A DNA stretch of 64,000 nucleotides from Devosia elaeis (GCF_001650025.1 NZ_LVVY01000062.1:1-64000); one strand, 5' to 3'; shown: positions 46,329-54,866, counted from the stretch's first letter. Program-made: numbers and translations. The notes: generated by a model not told the origin, from the letters alone.

Positions 46329-46347
46329 GTACCCAGCAGTATACCCG
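46329..46347 (+). repeat. Right terminal 19-bp repeat (possible integrase arm site)
   Basis: GTACCCAGCAGTATACCCG is the right-end counterpart of 36826-36844, differing at two positions. It lies 55 bp inside the right attachment repeat and keeps the double GTACCC/TACCC structure. Confidence 0.7.
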
Positions 46348-46401
46348 CCTAGTCGTCTATCTTACGTGATTTCAAAGGTTTACACGGAGTTTCGGGGAGA
46401 G

Positions 46402-46422
46402 TCCCTCTCTCTCCGCCATTCT
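46402..46422 (+). repeat. Right attachment repeat of the integrated element
   Basis: Exact 21-bp copy of 36760-36780, the 3' end of tRNA-Ser plus TTCT. No tRNA precedes it, as expected for the attR side after integration into the tRNA 3' end. Confidence 0.93.
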
Positions 46423-46616
46423 CGCAGATTGGCCTCTAGGGCTCGTTATTGCCGCCGATCGCCGCACGTTCACCAAGCGGCACAGCCAAGTTCTACGCTA
46501 TCGCCCGATATGTCGTGAAAGCCAGAGATGGCTGGAACCGACGCCATTTCGGACGTTGCTGATCCAAGTTGCATTCCCGGAAGCGGCCGGTAGGATCATC
46601 GCTTTAGGGGGGCCTA

Positions 46617-47774
46617 ATGCGTGCTGTCGATCCGAGATACGCTGACGTAGTTGAATGGCGGCGAGACATTCATGCGCATCCCGAACTTCAGTTCGAGGTT
46701 GATAGAACTGCTTCACTGGTGGCCTCCAAGCTTCGGGAGTTTGGCTGCGATGAGGTGGTGACTGGTATCGGTCGAACAGGTGTTGTTGACGTCATCCACG
46801 GCAATGCTAACGGCAGCGGCAAAGTTATCGGCCTACGCGCCGATATGGACGCTTTACCCATCGAAGAAGAGACTGGAATGCCTTGGGCGTCGAGGACAAA
46901 AGGCGTGATGCACGCCTGTGGTCATGATGGCCACACCGCGATGTTGCTGGGGGCGGCCCGAGAACTGGCGCAGGGACGCGCGTTCAACGGAACGGTGGCT
47001 GTTGTTTTCCAACCCGCCGAGGAGGGCGGGGGCGGCGGAAAGGCGATGGTAGATGATGGCCTGATGGATCGGTTCGGGATTAACGAAATCTACGCCATGC
47101 ACACAGAGCCGGCTCTGGCGATTGGACGTTTCGCAACCACATATGGCCCGTTTGGCGCATCGGCAGACGCGTTCAGGATTAGGATCGACGGCAAGGGCGC
47201 CCATGGTGCGGAACCACAGGATGGAATTGACCCTCTTGTGGTGGGCGCAAACATTCTACTGGCGCTGCAAACAATCGTGTCGCGTAACATTCATCCTCGC
47301 CAAAGTGCCGTGGTGACCGTCGGGTGGCTGAACGCGGGGAAAGCTGGCAATGTCATCCCGCAATTTGCCGAGATGGGCGGCACGACCAGGACTTTTGATC
47401 CTGCTGTTCGAGATGTGATCGAAGAGCGCGTGCTGGCTATCGCTGAGAAGATGGCGGAAGCATATGGAGCCAAAGCGACTGTCAGTTACAAGCGCATGTT
47501 CCCGCCGTTGGTCAATCCTGCTCTGGAGACGGCCTTTGCCGTTCGAACCGCCCGATTACTGGTCGGCGAAAACAACGTCAACGATGCTGTTGAACCGGTC
47601 ATGGGATCGGAGGACTTCGCATTCATGCTTGAAGCGCGGCCGGGCAACATGATGCAAATCGGCAATGGGGGCGGCGCAGGTCTTCATGAGGCCACGTTTG
47701 ACTTCAACGACCAGGCTATCCCATTTGGAATCGCGTATTTTCGAAAGCTCGTTGAGGGCCGAATGCCTCTCTGA
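46617..47774 (+). CDS. M20-family amidohydrolase (hippurate hydrolase type)
   Basis: The 385-residue zinc peptidase-like enzyme has WRRDIHAHPELQFEVDRTA, HACGHDGHTAMLLGAA and FQPAEEGGGGGKAM in the metal-binding core. The dimer/lid domain has RIDGKGAHGAEP. EDFAFM and a C-terminal ligand histidine are present. Such enzymes deacylate N-acyl amino acids or indole-acetyl conjugates. AGGGGGGCCTA precedes the ATG. It is the first chromosomal gene after the element. Confidence 0.9.
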   Translation: MRAVDPRYADVVEWRRDIHAHPELQFEVDRTASLVASKLREFGCDEVVTGIGRTGVVDVIHGNANGSGKVIGLRADMDALPIEEETGMPWASRTKGVMHACGHDGHTAMLLGAARELAQGRAFNGTVAVVFQPAEEGGGGGKAMVDDGLMDRFGINEIYAMHTEPALAIGRFATTYGPFGASADAFRIRIDGKGAHGAEPQDGIDPLVVGANILLALQTIVSRNIHPRQSAVVTVGWLNAGKAGNVIPQFAEMGGTTRTFDPAVRDVIEERVLAIAEKMAEAYGAKATVSYKRMFPPLVNPALETAFAVRTARLLVGENNVNDAVEPVMGSEDFAFMLEARPGNMMQIGNGGGAGLHEATFDFNDQAIPFGIAYFRKLVEGRMPL

Positions 47775-48104
47775 TTGGAAAGTCAGATCGCACCCCTTGC
47801 CGGTCCGCGGGGACCCTTCATTGCTGCCGCCGATTACGCGCTACGGCGCGTTCACCCGGTTCTGAGCCGGTATTTGCCGGCTTGCTGGGTCTTGCTCATC
47901 CGTGAACTTTTCGGCGCATGCATTCGCGCGCGAAATCGTCGTCGTTTCGTTGAACAGGGTTCCGAAATTCCGGGCGACGATTCCTCAAATCATTTCGGGA
48001 TGAATCCGGTGCGGACTGAAAAATGTATTTAAGGGCTGGGTTGACAAAATTTTTCAAATTGCCCTTCTTGTTCCGCCTCTCGACTATTGAAGGGGTTTTA
48101 ATTC
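47775..48104. other. 330-bp gap with lower GC and a promoter-like box
   Basis: No gene is supported. From about 47900 the base composition shifts to lower GC. TTGACA (48041-48046) is followed by an A/T-rich stretch in front of the next gene, a plausible -35 box. The -10 box is not clear. The shift in composition is confined to this gap and the first codons downstream. Confidence 0.45.
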
Positions 48105-49034
48105 ATGAAGCATTTCAATTACATTGGCGCAGGCCCTTATTGTTATTCAAATTCATTTTCCATGATGTTTGGCCGGGATGCTCCCGATATTGCGGTCATC
48201 GAATTCGCGACGGGCAGCCCGTTCGGCATGCAACTCGTCGGCGGCACCTTGCCCTTTTTCGATCCTTATGGGTGGACGCCCGAGGCCGGTTTCGACGGCG
48301 CACTCGAGGCCATGGGCTGGCTTTCAACCTCGGAAAGTGGGGGGACGCCGCAAGAGGCGCTGGACCGGCTCAAGGCCGCTCTTGCCACAGGTCCGGTCTG
48401 GGTCGGCCCGGTGGAGATGGGGTGGCTGAGGCACCAGCCCGGGAAGGACGGCCCCATGGCTGCGGACCATTATATCGTTGTGCTCGCGGTCGAGAATGGC
48501 CGGGTGACGATGCATGATCCCGAAGGACACCCCTTCGCGTCCCTGCCGCTCGACGATTTCATGGCCGCCTGGCAGGCGGAAACCCTGGACCATGGCCAGC
48601 CCTATACGATGCGGACCGGTTTCCGGGGTGTGCGAGAGGTCGCCGAGGAGGACATCATCAGGGCCTCATTGCCCGAGGCGGTCCGGTTGTTGTCCATGCA
48701 GTGTACGCAACACCTGCCCGATGGCACGCTCGGCAATGCCGAGGCGGCCGAGGCTCTTGCAGCCATGATTGAGGGCGGGTGCGGCGATAATCTTCGCGGC
48801 CACCTGATCCATTTCGCGATACGCGTCGGCGCCAGGCGGCTTGCCGATGCTGCAACCTGCCTGGCGCGGATCGGCCATGCCGACGCCGCGCAGATCGCTT
48901 CAAAACAGGCCCAACTCGTCGGGTCGCTGCAATATCCCCTGACTCTGGGGCTGGATGACGAGGCGGCCACCACGCTCAGGCAGCTTGGCCCTACATATGA
49001 CGCCCTGCTCGCTGCGCTACGGAACGCAGGGTAG
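48105..49034 (+). CDS. C39/BtrH-like cysteine-fold protein
   Basis: The 309-residue protein has a papain-like arrangement in its first half. Cys13 lies in AGPYCYSNSFSMMFG. His122 and Asp138 lie in AADHYIVVLAVENGRVTMHDP, spaced like C39 peptidases and the BtrH N-terminal acyltransferase domain. The second half is helical (AEAAEALAAMIEGGCGDNLR) without a known domain. GAAGGGG precedes the ATG. It may be a cysteine peptidase or acyl transferase. No biosynthetic cluster is nearby to favour either. Confidence 0.65.
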   Translation: MKHFNYIGAGPYCYSNSFSMMFGRDAPDIAVIEFATGSPFGMQLVGGTLPFFDPYGWTPEAGFDGALEAMGWLSTSESGGTPQEALDRLKAALATGPVWVGPVEMGWLRHQPGKDGPMAADHYIVVLAVENGRVTMHDPEGHPFASLPLDDFMAAWQAETLDHGQPYTMRTGFRGVREVAEEDIIRASLPEAVRLLSMQCTQHLPDGTLGNAEAAEALAAMIEGGCGDNLRGHLIHFAIRVGARRLADAATCLARIGHADAAQIASKQAQLVGSLQYPLTLGLDDEAATTLRQLGPTYDALLAALRNAG

Positions 49035-49201
49035 CACGTTGCGGAGGGCCATGGCTCGGACATGGTCCTCCGCTGCATCGCTCTCGGCCCGACGAGGCTA
49101 GGCCAGCCGGAAGAGCGAGATCGTCACGCCGCCGGCGCCATGGGCTGGTGTCGTACCCGAGAGGCGCAGCCCACGGGAGGGTGGGCTGCTGGGGGTAAGG
49201 A

Positions 49202-50155
49202 TCAGTGTGGCGTGGGCCAGTGGTGCGATCCGAAGGGGTAGCCGTTGATCGCGATGCGCGTCGAGGGCGTGTCCCCATGGAAGGCGGCCCGATGGAACCG
49301 GCCGGGCGGCACATAGACCACATCGCCGGCATCGGCGACGAAGAAATCCGCGCCTTCGATCAGGTAGCTGATCTGGCCTTCCATCACGAACCAGAACTCG
49401 GCGTAGTCCACGTGGAAATGGCCGATATTGGTCGGAGAGGGGACGCCATTGGCGGTGCCGCGTATGATGTTGACGAAGCTGCGATCGTCCCTGGTGAGGG
49501 GGCCGTTCGGTCCCTTTTCGGTGTTCTCGACTTCCCAGAAGAAGTCCAGATAGGGCTTGCTGTCCTGGCGCTCATAGGTATCGGGCTTGTCCAGGCGGCT
49601 CAGATACCATTCGTGCCCCTCCGGAGCTTCCGGCAGGTCGGCCTCGGCCGCTTCGGGATAGAGCAGGGTGGCATTGGCGTTGAAGATCTCGAAATGCAAT
49701 GAGGGACCGTCGCCCACATTGGCCAGGGTGAAGGGCGTGCGGAACGGTACCTGAACCATGAAGCCCTTGGTGGCGACGAAGGGGTCCTGGTCGCCAATGG
49801 TGACCTCGACTTCGCCGTCCCAGACGATGAAGCTGGTCCGGTGATCGGCGAGCAGCAGGGTGGGGGATGTTTCCCCCGCCGCCATTTGCACATAGGCGGC
49901 CCTCAAATGCTTGTCGTCAACGACCTGGTGATGCCAGCTGTCCTCGCCTTCATGGCTGGCCAGGACCTCGGAAAGCCTGGTGTGCATCTGGTGCACGCCG
50001 GTATAGGGCGCAGGCTCGACCGGCTTCGGAGTCCAGGCGAGCACGGGGGGCGGGGCGTCGGCGCTCTGGGCCATGGCAATGCCGCCCAGGCCCATATTCA
50101 ACGACAGGGCGCCCAGAACGGCGATCCCAAGCCCTGCTAACCTTGATCTACTCAC
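49202..50155 (-). CDS. Secreted double-cupin protein
   Basis: The 317-residue protein starts at GTG 50155 with a strong AAGGAGGAGG site. A signal peptide ends GGIAMAQS. Two cupin domains follow: the first with DHRTSFIVWDGEVEVTIGD, the second with classic metal ligands GHFHVDYAEFWFVMEG and a closing VVYVPPGRFHRAAFHG. It probably binds a metal ion in the periplasm; the enzyme type is unknown. A palindrome resembling the proposed IclR operator lies about 105 bp upstream (50259-50273). Confidence 0.83.
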   Translation of the reverse strand: MSRSRLAGLGIAVLGALSLNMGLGGIAMAQSADAPPPVLAWTPKPVEPAPYTGVHQMHTRLSEVLASHEGEDSWHHQVVDDKHLRAAYVQMAAGETSPTLLLADHRTSFIVWDGEVEVTIGDQDPFVATKGFMVQVPFRTPFTLANVGDGPSLHFEIFNANATLLYPEAAEADLPEAPEGHEWYLSRLDKPDTYERQDSKPYLDFFWEVENTEKGPNGPLTRDDRSFVNIIRGTANGVPSPTNIGHFHVDYAEFWFVMEGQISYLIEGADFFVADAGDVVYVPPGRFHRAAFHGDTPSTRIAINGYPFGSHHWPTPH

Positions 50156-50258
50156 GGCCTCCTCCTTTTTCTTCCGCAAGAACAAAGATGTATGCGTGCG
50201 CGGCAACAGCGGAACCACAAGCCGGTCCAGCCGCTGCGAACACTGACTGTCCACGATA

Positions 50259-50273
50259 TGGGCGAACTGTCCA
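50259..50273. promoter_or_regulatory. IclR-type operator candidate upstream of the cupin gene
   Basis: On the minus strand the site reads TGGACA-GTT-CGCCCA, one position off the TGGACA-N3-TGCCCA dyad found at three other places in the cluster. It lies about 105 bp before the cupin start. Confidence 0.55.
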
Positions 50274-50384
50274 TAGAATGGTGAGGGATGGCGGCGCAGG
50301 TTGTCAAGCCCGCGGGGGGCCAGAAGTCGTTCCGTGCAGCAGCGCATTGGAGCGGTTCAGGTTCTGACGGAAGCGGCTCCATCG

Positions 50385-50480
50385 CCCCCTCCCCCTTGCG
50401 GGGAGGGACGGGGAGGGGGTGGTTTGGCTGCCAACGATGGGACCCCCACCCCCAACCCCTCCCCTCAAGGGGGAGGGAGC
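50385..50480. repeat. Inverted pair of CCCTCCCCTTGAGGGG-type repeats, third block
   Basis: CCCCCTCCCCCTTGCGGGGA at 50389 faces CCCCTCCCCTCAAGGGGGAG near 50457-50476 across a short centre with GGGGG/CCCCC arms. It lies in the gap between iclR and the cupin gene. Confidence 0.7.
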
Positions 50481-50594
50481 AAAAGGCCACGATTTCAGCC
50501 AAGAGCGAGCCGATCTAGCGGGCGCGCGCGATCACGCCCCGTCCAGGTCGAAGACCGCAATGGCGGGAAACGCGCGAGAATGGGCCGGTCTGGC

Positions 50595-51389
50595 CTAGAT
50601 GATCACGGCGAGCTTTGCGGTGATGTCTTTTGCGGTCTTGAACACCAGGCTGGCGATCTTCGCATGACGTTCGGGATCATGGCGATAGACCGGCATGCTG
50701 ACGCTGATGGCGCCAACCGGCTCCCCCGATCGATCGAAGATCGGGCTGCCGACGCAGCGGATATCGGGCTCGTTTTCCTCGTCATCGAAGGCATAGCCGC
50801 GCTCGCGTGACTTGATCAGTTCCTTCCGCAGCCTGTCGGGATCGGTATAGGTTTTCTCCGTATGCCGGCGGAGCGTGAGCTGGCCGAGCACCTCGTTCAG
50901 ACGGTCGTCGGACAGGCCGGAGAGCCAGGCCTTGCCCACCGAGGTCGAGTGCAGTTCCACCTGTCCGCCGATGCTGGTCTTCATCTGGACCGTGTTCGAG
51001 CCCTCGATCTTGTCGATATAGACCATGCGATTGGAGCTCGGGACCGCCAGATGCACCACCTCGTCGGTGGCATCGCGCAGCGAGACGAGGAATTCGCGCG
51101 CAACGGTGCGCAAATCCGAGCTTTCCCAGGTCTTGGCGGCGAGTTGCAGCAAGCGGGGGCCCAGCCGATAGGTGCCGTCCTCGCGGTGATGCACGACGAG
51201 TTGCTCGGCCACCAGGGCCGCGACCAGCCGGTATACGGTGCCGCGCGGGAAGGGGACGCTCTTGGTGAGCTGTCCAATGTCCAGGCCTCGCGGCGCGTCG
51301 GCAATGGACTGCAGGACCGTCATAAACTTGGAAAAGGACGCCGCACCCTGCACCTGGTTGCCGGTCCGGGCGTTCTCGTCATCCTGCAT
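50595..51389 (-). CDS. IclR-family transcriptional regulator
   Basis: The 264-residue protein has an N-terminal winged helix-turn-helix (MTVLQSIADAPRGLDIGQLT, RGTVYRLVAALVAEQL) and a C-terminal ligand-binding domain (VHLAVPSSNRMVYIDKIEGS, GKAWLSGLSD, GYAFDDEENEPDIRCVGSPI). I chose the ATG at 51389 because GGAGGA lies seven bases upstream; the ATG at 51419 adds ten residues. Divergent from the TRAP operon, with a palindrome at 51446-51460 between them. The effector is unknown. Confidence 0.9.
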   Translation of the reverse strand: MQDDENARTGNQVQGAASFSKFMTVLQSIADAPRGLDIGQLTKSVPFPRGTVYRLVAALVAEQLVVHHREDGTYRLGPRLLQLAAKTWESSDLRTVAREFLVSLRDATDEVVHLAVPSSNRMVYIDKIEGSNTVQMKTSIGGQVELHSTSVGKAWLSGLSDDRLNEVLGQLTLRRHTEKTYTDPDRLRKELIKSRERGYAFDDEENEPDIRCVGSPIFDRSGEPVGAISVSMPVYRHDPERHAKIASLVFKTAKDITAKLAVII

Positions 51390-51445
51390 TGCGCGGTCCT
51401 CCATATCGGAACTTGACATCCCCGATGCTCATCGGTACTCAATTA

Positions 51446-51460
51446 TGGGCACTATGTCCA
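51446..51460. promoter_or_regulatory. IclR-type operator between iclR and the TRAP operon
   Basis: On the minus strand the site is TGGACA-TAG-TGCCCA. It shares both half-sites with 57903-57917. It lies 57 bp upstream of iclR and 160 bp upstream of the DUF1330 gene, a typical divergent control position. Confidence 0.65.
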
Positions 51461-51620
51461 CAATATAGACATCGCCTTCTCGTGTCGTCCTGGGGGGAGA
51501 CAGGCCGACTACTGCATATCAGCCGCCAGGCCCGCTGGTAGCAAGCCGTAGTCGCGGAGATCCTGTGCGTAACCTGACGCGTCCAGACACTTGAACCGCG
51601 AATTGCCGGAGGAGGAAATC

Positions 51621-51911
51621 ATGAGCAAGAAGGGCTATTGGGTCGCGATGGTCGATATCGCGGACCAGGAGGGCTACAAGGAATATATCGCACTCAACAA
51701 GGCGGCCTTCGACAAGTTCGGCGCCAAGTTCATCGTGCGGGCCGGCAAGAGCGAAATCATGGAAGGCGCTTCCGCCAATCGCTTGGCGGTCATTGAGTTC
51801 GCCGACTTCGATACGGCCCTGGCATGCTACAATTCTCCCGAATACCAGACGGCGCTGCGCGTCCGCGAGAAATATTCCAAGGCTCATTTCGCCGTCGTGG
51901 AAGGTGTGTGA
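51621..51911 (+). CDS. DUF1330 protein
   Basis: The 96-residue protein matches the DUF1330 ferredoxin-like alpha-beta fold: KKGYWVAMVDIADQEGYKEY, FIVRAGKSEIMEGASANRLA and YNSPEYQTALRVREKYSKA. Members occur next to catabolic genes. The molecular role is unproven. A strong site (GGAGGAGGAAATC) precedes the ATG. It opens the operon that continues with the TRAP transporter. Confidence 0.88.
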   Translation: MSKKGYWVAMVDIADQEGYKEYIALNKAAFDKFGAKFIVRAGKSEIMEGASANRLAVIEFADFDTALACYNSPEYQTALRVREKYSKAHFAVVEGV

Positions 51912-52016
51912 TGAGCCGGGAATGCGCTGACCGCCCCGCGGCAAAACACGGCCGAACGCTCTCCTCTGCGCCAAGCGCCCGCCCGGCGGGGACGGCCCTG
52001 ACGTCCGGGAGCCGAA

Positions 52017-52568
52017 ATGCCTAGGCCATTGCAAAGTCTCAACAAGATCATCGACATCCTGGTCGTGGCCGGAATGGCCGTAATGAGCGCGATGGTCTTC
52101 CTGAACGTCGTGCTCCGCTATGGCTTCAATTCCGGCATCCCCATCTCCGTCGAGCTGTCCCGGATCATCTTCGTCTGGGTCGTCATGCTCGGATCGATCG
52201 TCGCGCTGGCCAATGGCGCGCATCTGGCGGTCGATGCATTCGTGGCCAGGCTGCCGCCCAAGGGGCGATATATCTGCTTCCTCGTCGCCCACGCGCTGAT
52301 GCTCTGGTGCTGCTGGCTCCTGTGGCAGGGCAGCTGGACCCAGACGATGCTGAACTGGAACAACCACGCCGCGCTTTCGGGGCTCTCGGTCGGCTACGTC
52401 TATGCGTCGGGCCTGGTGGCGGCATTGCTGATGGGCATGCTGCTGGTGATCAATCTTTATAAGTCGCTGCGCGGAGAACTGCCGCCCACCTGGTCGGGCG
52501 TCACCGAAAACAGCCCGCCTGCCGAGGCCATCGCTGCCGCGGCCGCCATCAAGGAGCAGGCCAAATGA
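52017..52568 (+). CDS. TRAP transporter small permease (DctQ-type)
   Basis: The 183-residue protein has four predicted membrane helices in the DctQ order (VVAGMAVMSAMVFLNVVLRY, SRIIFVWVVMLGSIVALANG and two more) and a Glu/Ala-rich cytoplasmic tail. The small subunit pairs with DctM for sodium-coupled uptake of an organic acid bound by the periplasmic DctP. The end overlaps the next gene start by 4 nt. Confidence 0.92.
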   Translation: MPRPLQSLNKIIDILVVAGMAVMSAMVFLNVVLRYGFNSGIPISVELSRIIFVWVVMLGSIVALANGAHLAVDAFVARLPPKGRYICFLVAHALMLWCCWLLWQGSWTQTMLNWNNHAALSGLSVGYVYASGLVAALLMGMLLVINLYKSLRGELPPTWSGVTENSPPAEAIAAAAAIKEQAK

Positions 52569-53842
52569 CGGTGGTCGTCTTTCTGGGCTCCCTGCTGGGC
52601 GCCATCGGCATCGGCGTGCCGATCAGCTTTGCCTTGATGGTCGCCGGCGTGGCGCTGATGCTGTTGTTCGGCAATCTCGACGCGCAAATCCTGGCGCAAA
52701 AGCTCATCGACGGCGCCGACTCCTATCCGCTGATGGCCATCCCGTTCTTCCTGATCGCCGGTGAACTGATGAACGCGGGCGGGCTTTCGCGCCGCATCGT
52801 GGCGTTCGCGCTGGCCCTGTTCGGGCACCTACGCGGCGGGCTCGGCTATGTCGTTATCGGCACCGGCCTCATCCTTGCCAGTTTGTCGGGTTCGGCCATT
52901 GCCGATACGGCGACCCTGGCCGTGATGCTGATCCCGCTCATGCGGCAGGCGGGCTATGACATTCCCCGCTCCAGCGGCCTCATGGCGGCCACGGGCATCA
53001 TCGCGCCCATCATTCCGCCGTCGGTGGGGTTCGTCATCCTTGGCGTTACCGCCAATATTTCCATCGTCAGCCTGTTCCTGGCCGGCATTGTGCCCGGCCT
53101 GCTGATGGCGGCCAGCCTGACAATTACCTGGTGGCTCCTGTCGCGCAAGGATACGGCAAATGTCCTGCCGCGCCAGCCGCTGTCGGAAGTGCTCAAGAGC
53201 CTGGTTTCGGCGGTATGGGCCCTGTTCCTGCCGGTGATCATCCTGGTCGGCCTGCGCTTCGGCGTGTTCACGCCAACCGAAGCCGGCGTGATCGCGGCGG
53301 CCTATGCGCTCTTTGTCGGTCTCTTCGTTTATCGCGAACTGACGCCGGCAAAGCTCTATGAGGCCTTGCTGGCGGCGGGGCGCATGACTGCGGTGATCAT
53401 GCTGCTGGTTGCGGCCTCGATGGTCACGGCCTTCATGATCGCGATCGCCAATCTGCCGGGCGCGCTCATTAGCATGCTCAGCCCGTTCATGGACTCGCCG
53501 ACCATGCTGATGGCAGCGATTGCGCTGATGGTGTTCATCATCGGCATGGTGCTCGATTTCGCGCCGGCGATCGCGATCCTGGTGCCGGTATTCATGCCTG
53601 TGGTGAAGACCGCCGGAATCGACCCGATCTATTTCGGCGTCATTTTCCTGATGGTCGCCGCAATAGGCATGATCACGCCGCCCGTGGGGGCGGTGCTCAA
53701 TACAGTATGCGGGATCAGCAAGATTTCCATGGCCGCAGTGGTCAAAGGGGTCTGGCCGTTCCTTTTGGCGGAAGTACTCGTCGTGGTCCTTCTGATCATT
53801 TTCCCGGACCTGGTCCTGGTCCCGATGTCCTGGTTCAGATAA
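52565..53842 (+). CDS. TRAP transporter large permease (DctM-type)
   Basis: The 425-residue integral membrane protein has about 12 helices with DctM signatures (GVPISFALMVAGVALMLLFG, SGSAIADTATLAVMLIPLM, TGIIAPIIPPSVGFVILGV, IGMITPPVGAVLNTVCGI). It is the ion-coupled channel of a tripartite TRAP importer. Start ATG overlaps the DctQ stop by 4 nt. Confidence 0.94.
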   Translation: MTVVVFLGSLLGAIGIGVPISFALMVAGVALMLLFGNLDAQILAQKLIDGADSYPLMAIPFFLIAGELMNAGGLSRRIVAFALALFGHLRGGLGYVVIGTGLILASLSGSAIADTATLAVMLIPLMRQAGYDIPRSSGLMAATGIIAPIIPPSVGFVILGVTANISIVSLFLAGIVPGLLMAASLTITWWLLSRKDTANVLPRQPLSEVLKSLVSAVWALFLPVIILVGLRFGVFTPTEAGVIAAAYALFVGLFVYRELTPAKLYEALLAAGRMTAVIMLLVAASMVTAFMIAIANLPGALISMLSPFMDSPTMLMAAIALMVFIIGMVLDFAPAIAILVPVFMPVVKTAGIDPIYFGVIFLMVAAIGMITPPVGAVLNTVCGISKISMAAVVKGVWPFLLAEVLVVVLLIIFPDLVLVPMSWFR

Positions 53843-53859
53843 TTAGAGGAGGAGTAGAA

Positions 53860-54852
53860 ATGAAGAATTTAGTGCCCCTTGCGGCGCTGGTCGGCCTGCT
53901 GGCCGTGTCAGTGCCGGCCCATGCCCAAACCGCCCGGCTCGGCTATGTGCCGACGGAAGACCATCCGGTCGGCATGGCATCCGTGTTCTTCGCCGAAAAG
54001 GTGAAGGAGAAGACGGATGGCCGGATCACTATCGAGACGTTCGGCAATGGCGTGCTCGGCAGCGAGCCGCAATTGCAATCGTCCATCCAGGGCGGTTTCC
54101 TGGACGTGATGGTGGGACCCACCTCCAACCTTGTGGGCACGGTCCCCGAATACCTGATCTTCGACCTTCCCTTCTTCTATCCGGACTTCGAGGCGGTTGA
54201 CGCCGTGATGGACGGCGATGTCGGCAAGTTCCTCTTCGAACGTCTCGACACGGAGATGGGCATTGTCGGCCTGGCCTATTGGGACAATGGCTTCCGCCAC
54301 ATCACCAATGCGGTTCGCCCGATCAACACTATCGAGGACCTGAGCGGGCTCAAGATCCGCGTGATCCCCAATCCGCTGTTCCTTTCCACGTTCGAGACGC
54401 TCGGTACCAATCCGGTGCCGTTGCCCTATCCCGAACTCTACAATGCCCTGGAAAGCGGGGCGGTGGAGGCCCAGGAGACCCCGGTGGGCCTGATCCATTC
54501 CAGCCGCTTCTATGAAGTGCAGGACCATCTGGCGCTGACGGGCCACGTCTATACCCCGTTCGTGCTGCTCGCCAGCAAGCGCTGGTTCGACGGCCTCAGC
54601 GACGAGGACCGCGCCGCGGTGCTCGAAGCGGCACAGGAAGCCGCCGTCTACCAGCGGGATCTCTCGCGGTCCGATGCCGACCGCCTGACGGGCCTGCTCG
54701 AGGAAGAGGGCATGCAGGTTACCCGCCTTACCGAGGAAGAGATGGCCAAGCTGCGCGAACGCGTTGCCCCGGTCGTCGAGCGGTTCAGCGAGGAGATCGG
54801 CACCGACCTCGTGCAACAGGCACGCGCCGCCATGGACGCGGTTGCCGACTAA
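53860..54852 (+). CDS. TRAP transporter substrate-binding protein (DctP-type)
   Basis: The 330-residue periplasmic protein has a signal peptide (LVPLAALVGLLAVSVPAHAQ). The conserved binding residues lie in the DctP-family segments: VKEKTDGRITIETFGNGVLG, FDLPFFYPDFEAVDAV, YWDNGFRHITNAVRPI and LSGLKIRVIPNPLF, with the usual arginine that binds a carboxylate. The ligand is unknown. GAGGAGGAGTAGAA precedes the ATG at 53860. The longer frame upstream overlaps dctM. A terminator follows at 54867-54902. Confidence 0.92.
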   Translation: MKNLVPLAALVGLLAVSVPAHAQTARLGYVPTEDHPVGMASVFFAEKVKEKTDGRITIETFGNGVLGSEPQLQSSIQGGFLDVMVGPTSNLVGTVPEYLIFDLPFFYPDFEAVDAVMDGDVGKFLFERLDTEMGIVGLAYWDNGFRHITNAVRPINTIEDLSGLKIRVIPNPLFLSTFETLGTNPVPLPYPELYNALESGAVEAQETPVGLIHSSRFYEVQDHLALTGHVYTPFVLLASKRWFDGLSDEDRAAVLEAAQEAAVYQRDLSRSDADRLTGLLEEEGMQVTRLTEEEMAKLRERVAPVVERFSEEIGTDLVQQARAAMDAVAD

Positions 54853-54866
54853 ATAGACAGGTCATG

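Larger units (their letters stand above)
36781..46401. mobile_element. 9.6-kb integrative mobilizable element in tRNA-Ser
   Basis: The element lies between 21-bp direct repeats of the tRNA-Ser(CGA) 3' end. Its genes are an integrase at the tRNA end, a membrane coiled-coil protein, RHH protein, relaxase with nested ORF, unknown protein, HUH Rep, serine resolvase, two secreted proteins and a small basic protein. No type IV secretion genes are present, so transfer would need a helper. Gene style and base use differ from the flanks (less extreme GC, many TTG/GTG starts). A 19-bp repeat occurs near both ends in the same orientation. Confidence 0.9.
46216..46616. other. 401-bp gap with the right end of the element
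   Basis: No gene is supported. The right terminal 19-bp repeat (46329-46347) and right attachment repeat (46402-46422) are here. Beyond them lies unique chromosomal sequence that should contain the promoter of the M20 hydrolase gene. Confidence 0.6.
50156..50594. other. 439-bp gap: operator-like palindrome and GC-rich repeats
   Basis: No gene is supported. The left part has the candidate operator 50259-50273. The right part (about 50385-50480) is a facing pair of CCCTCCCCTTGAGGGG-type repeats as at 28786 and 31555. The rest is unremarkable. Confidence 0.6.

Noticed and set aside
47775-48032. 85-codon ORF after the M20 hydrolase
   Set aside because: Starts directly on the previous stop without a ribosome site and reads as low-quality sequence across the composition shift.
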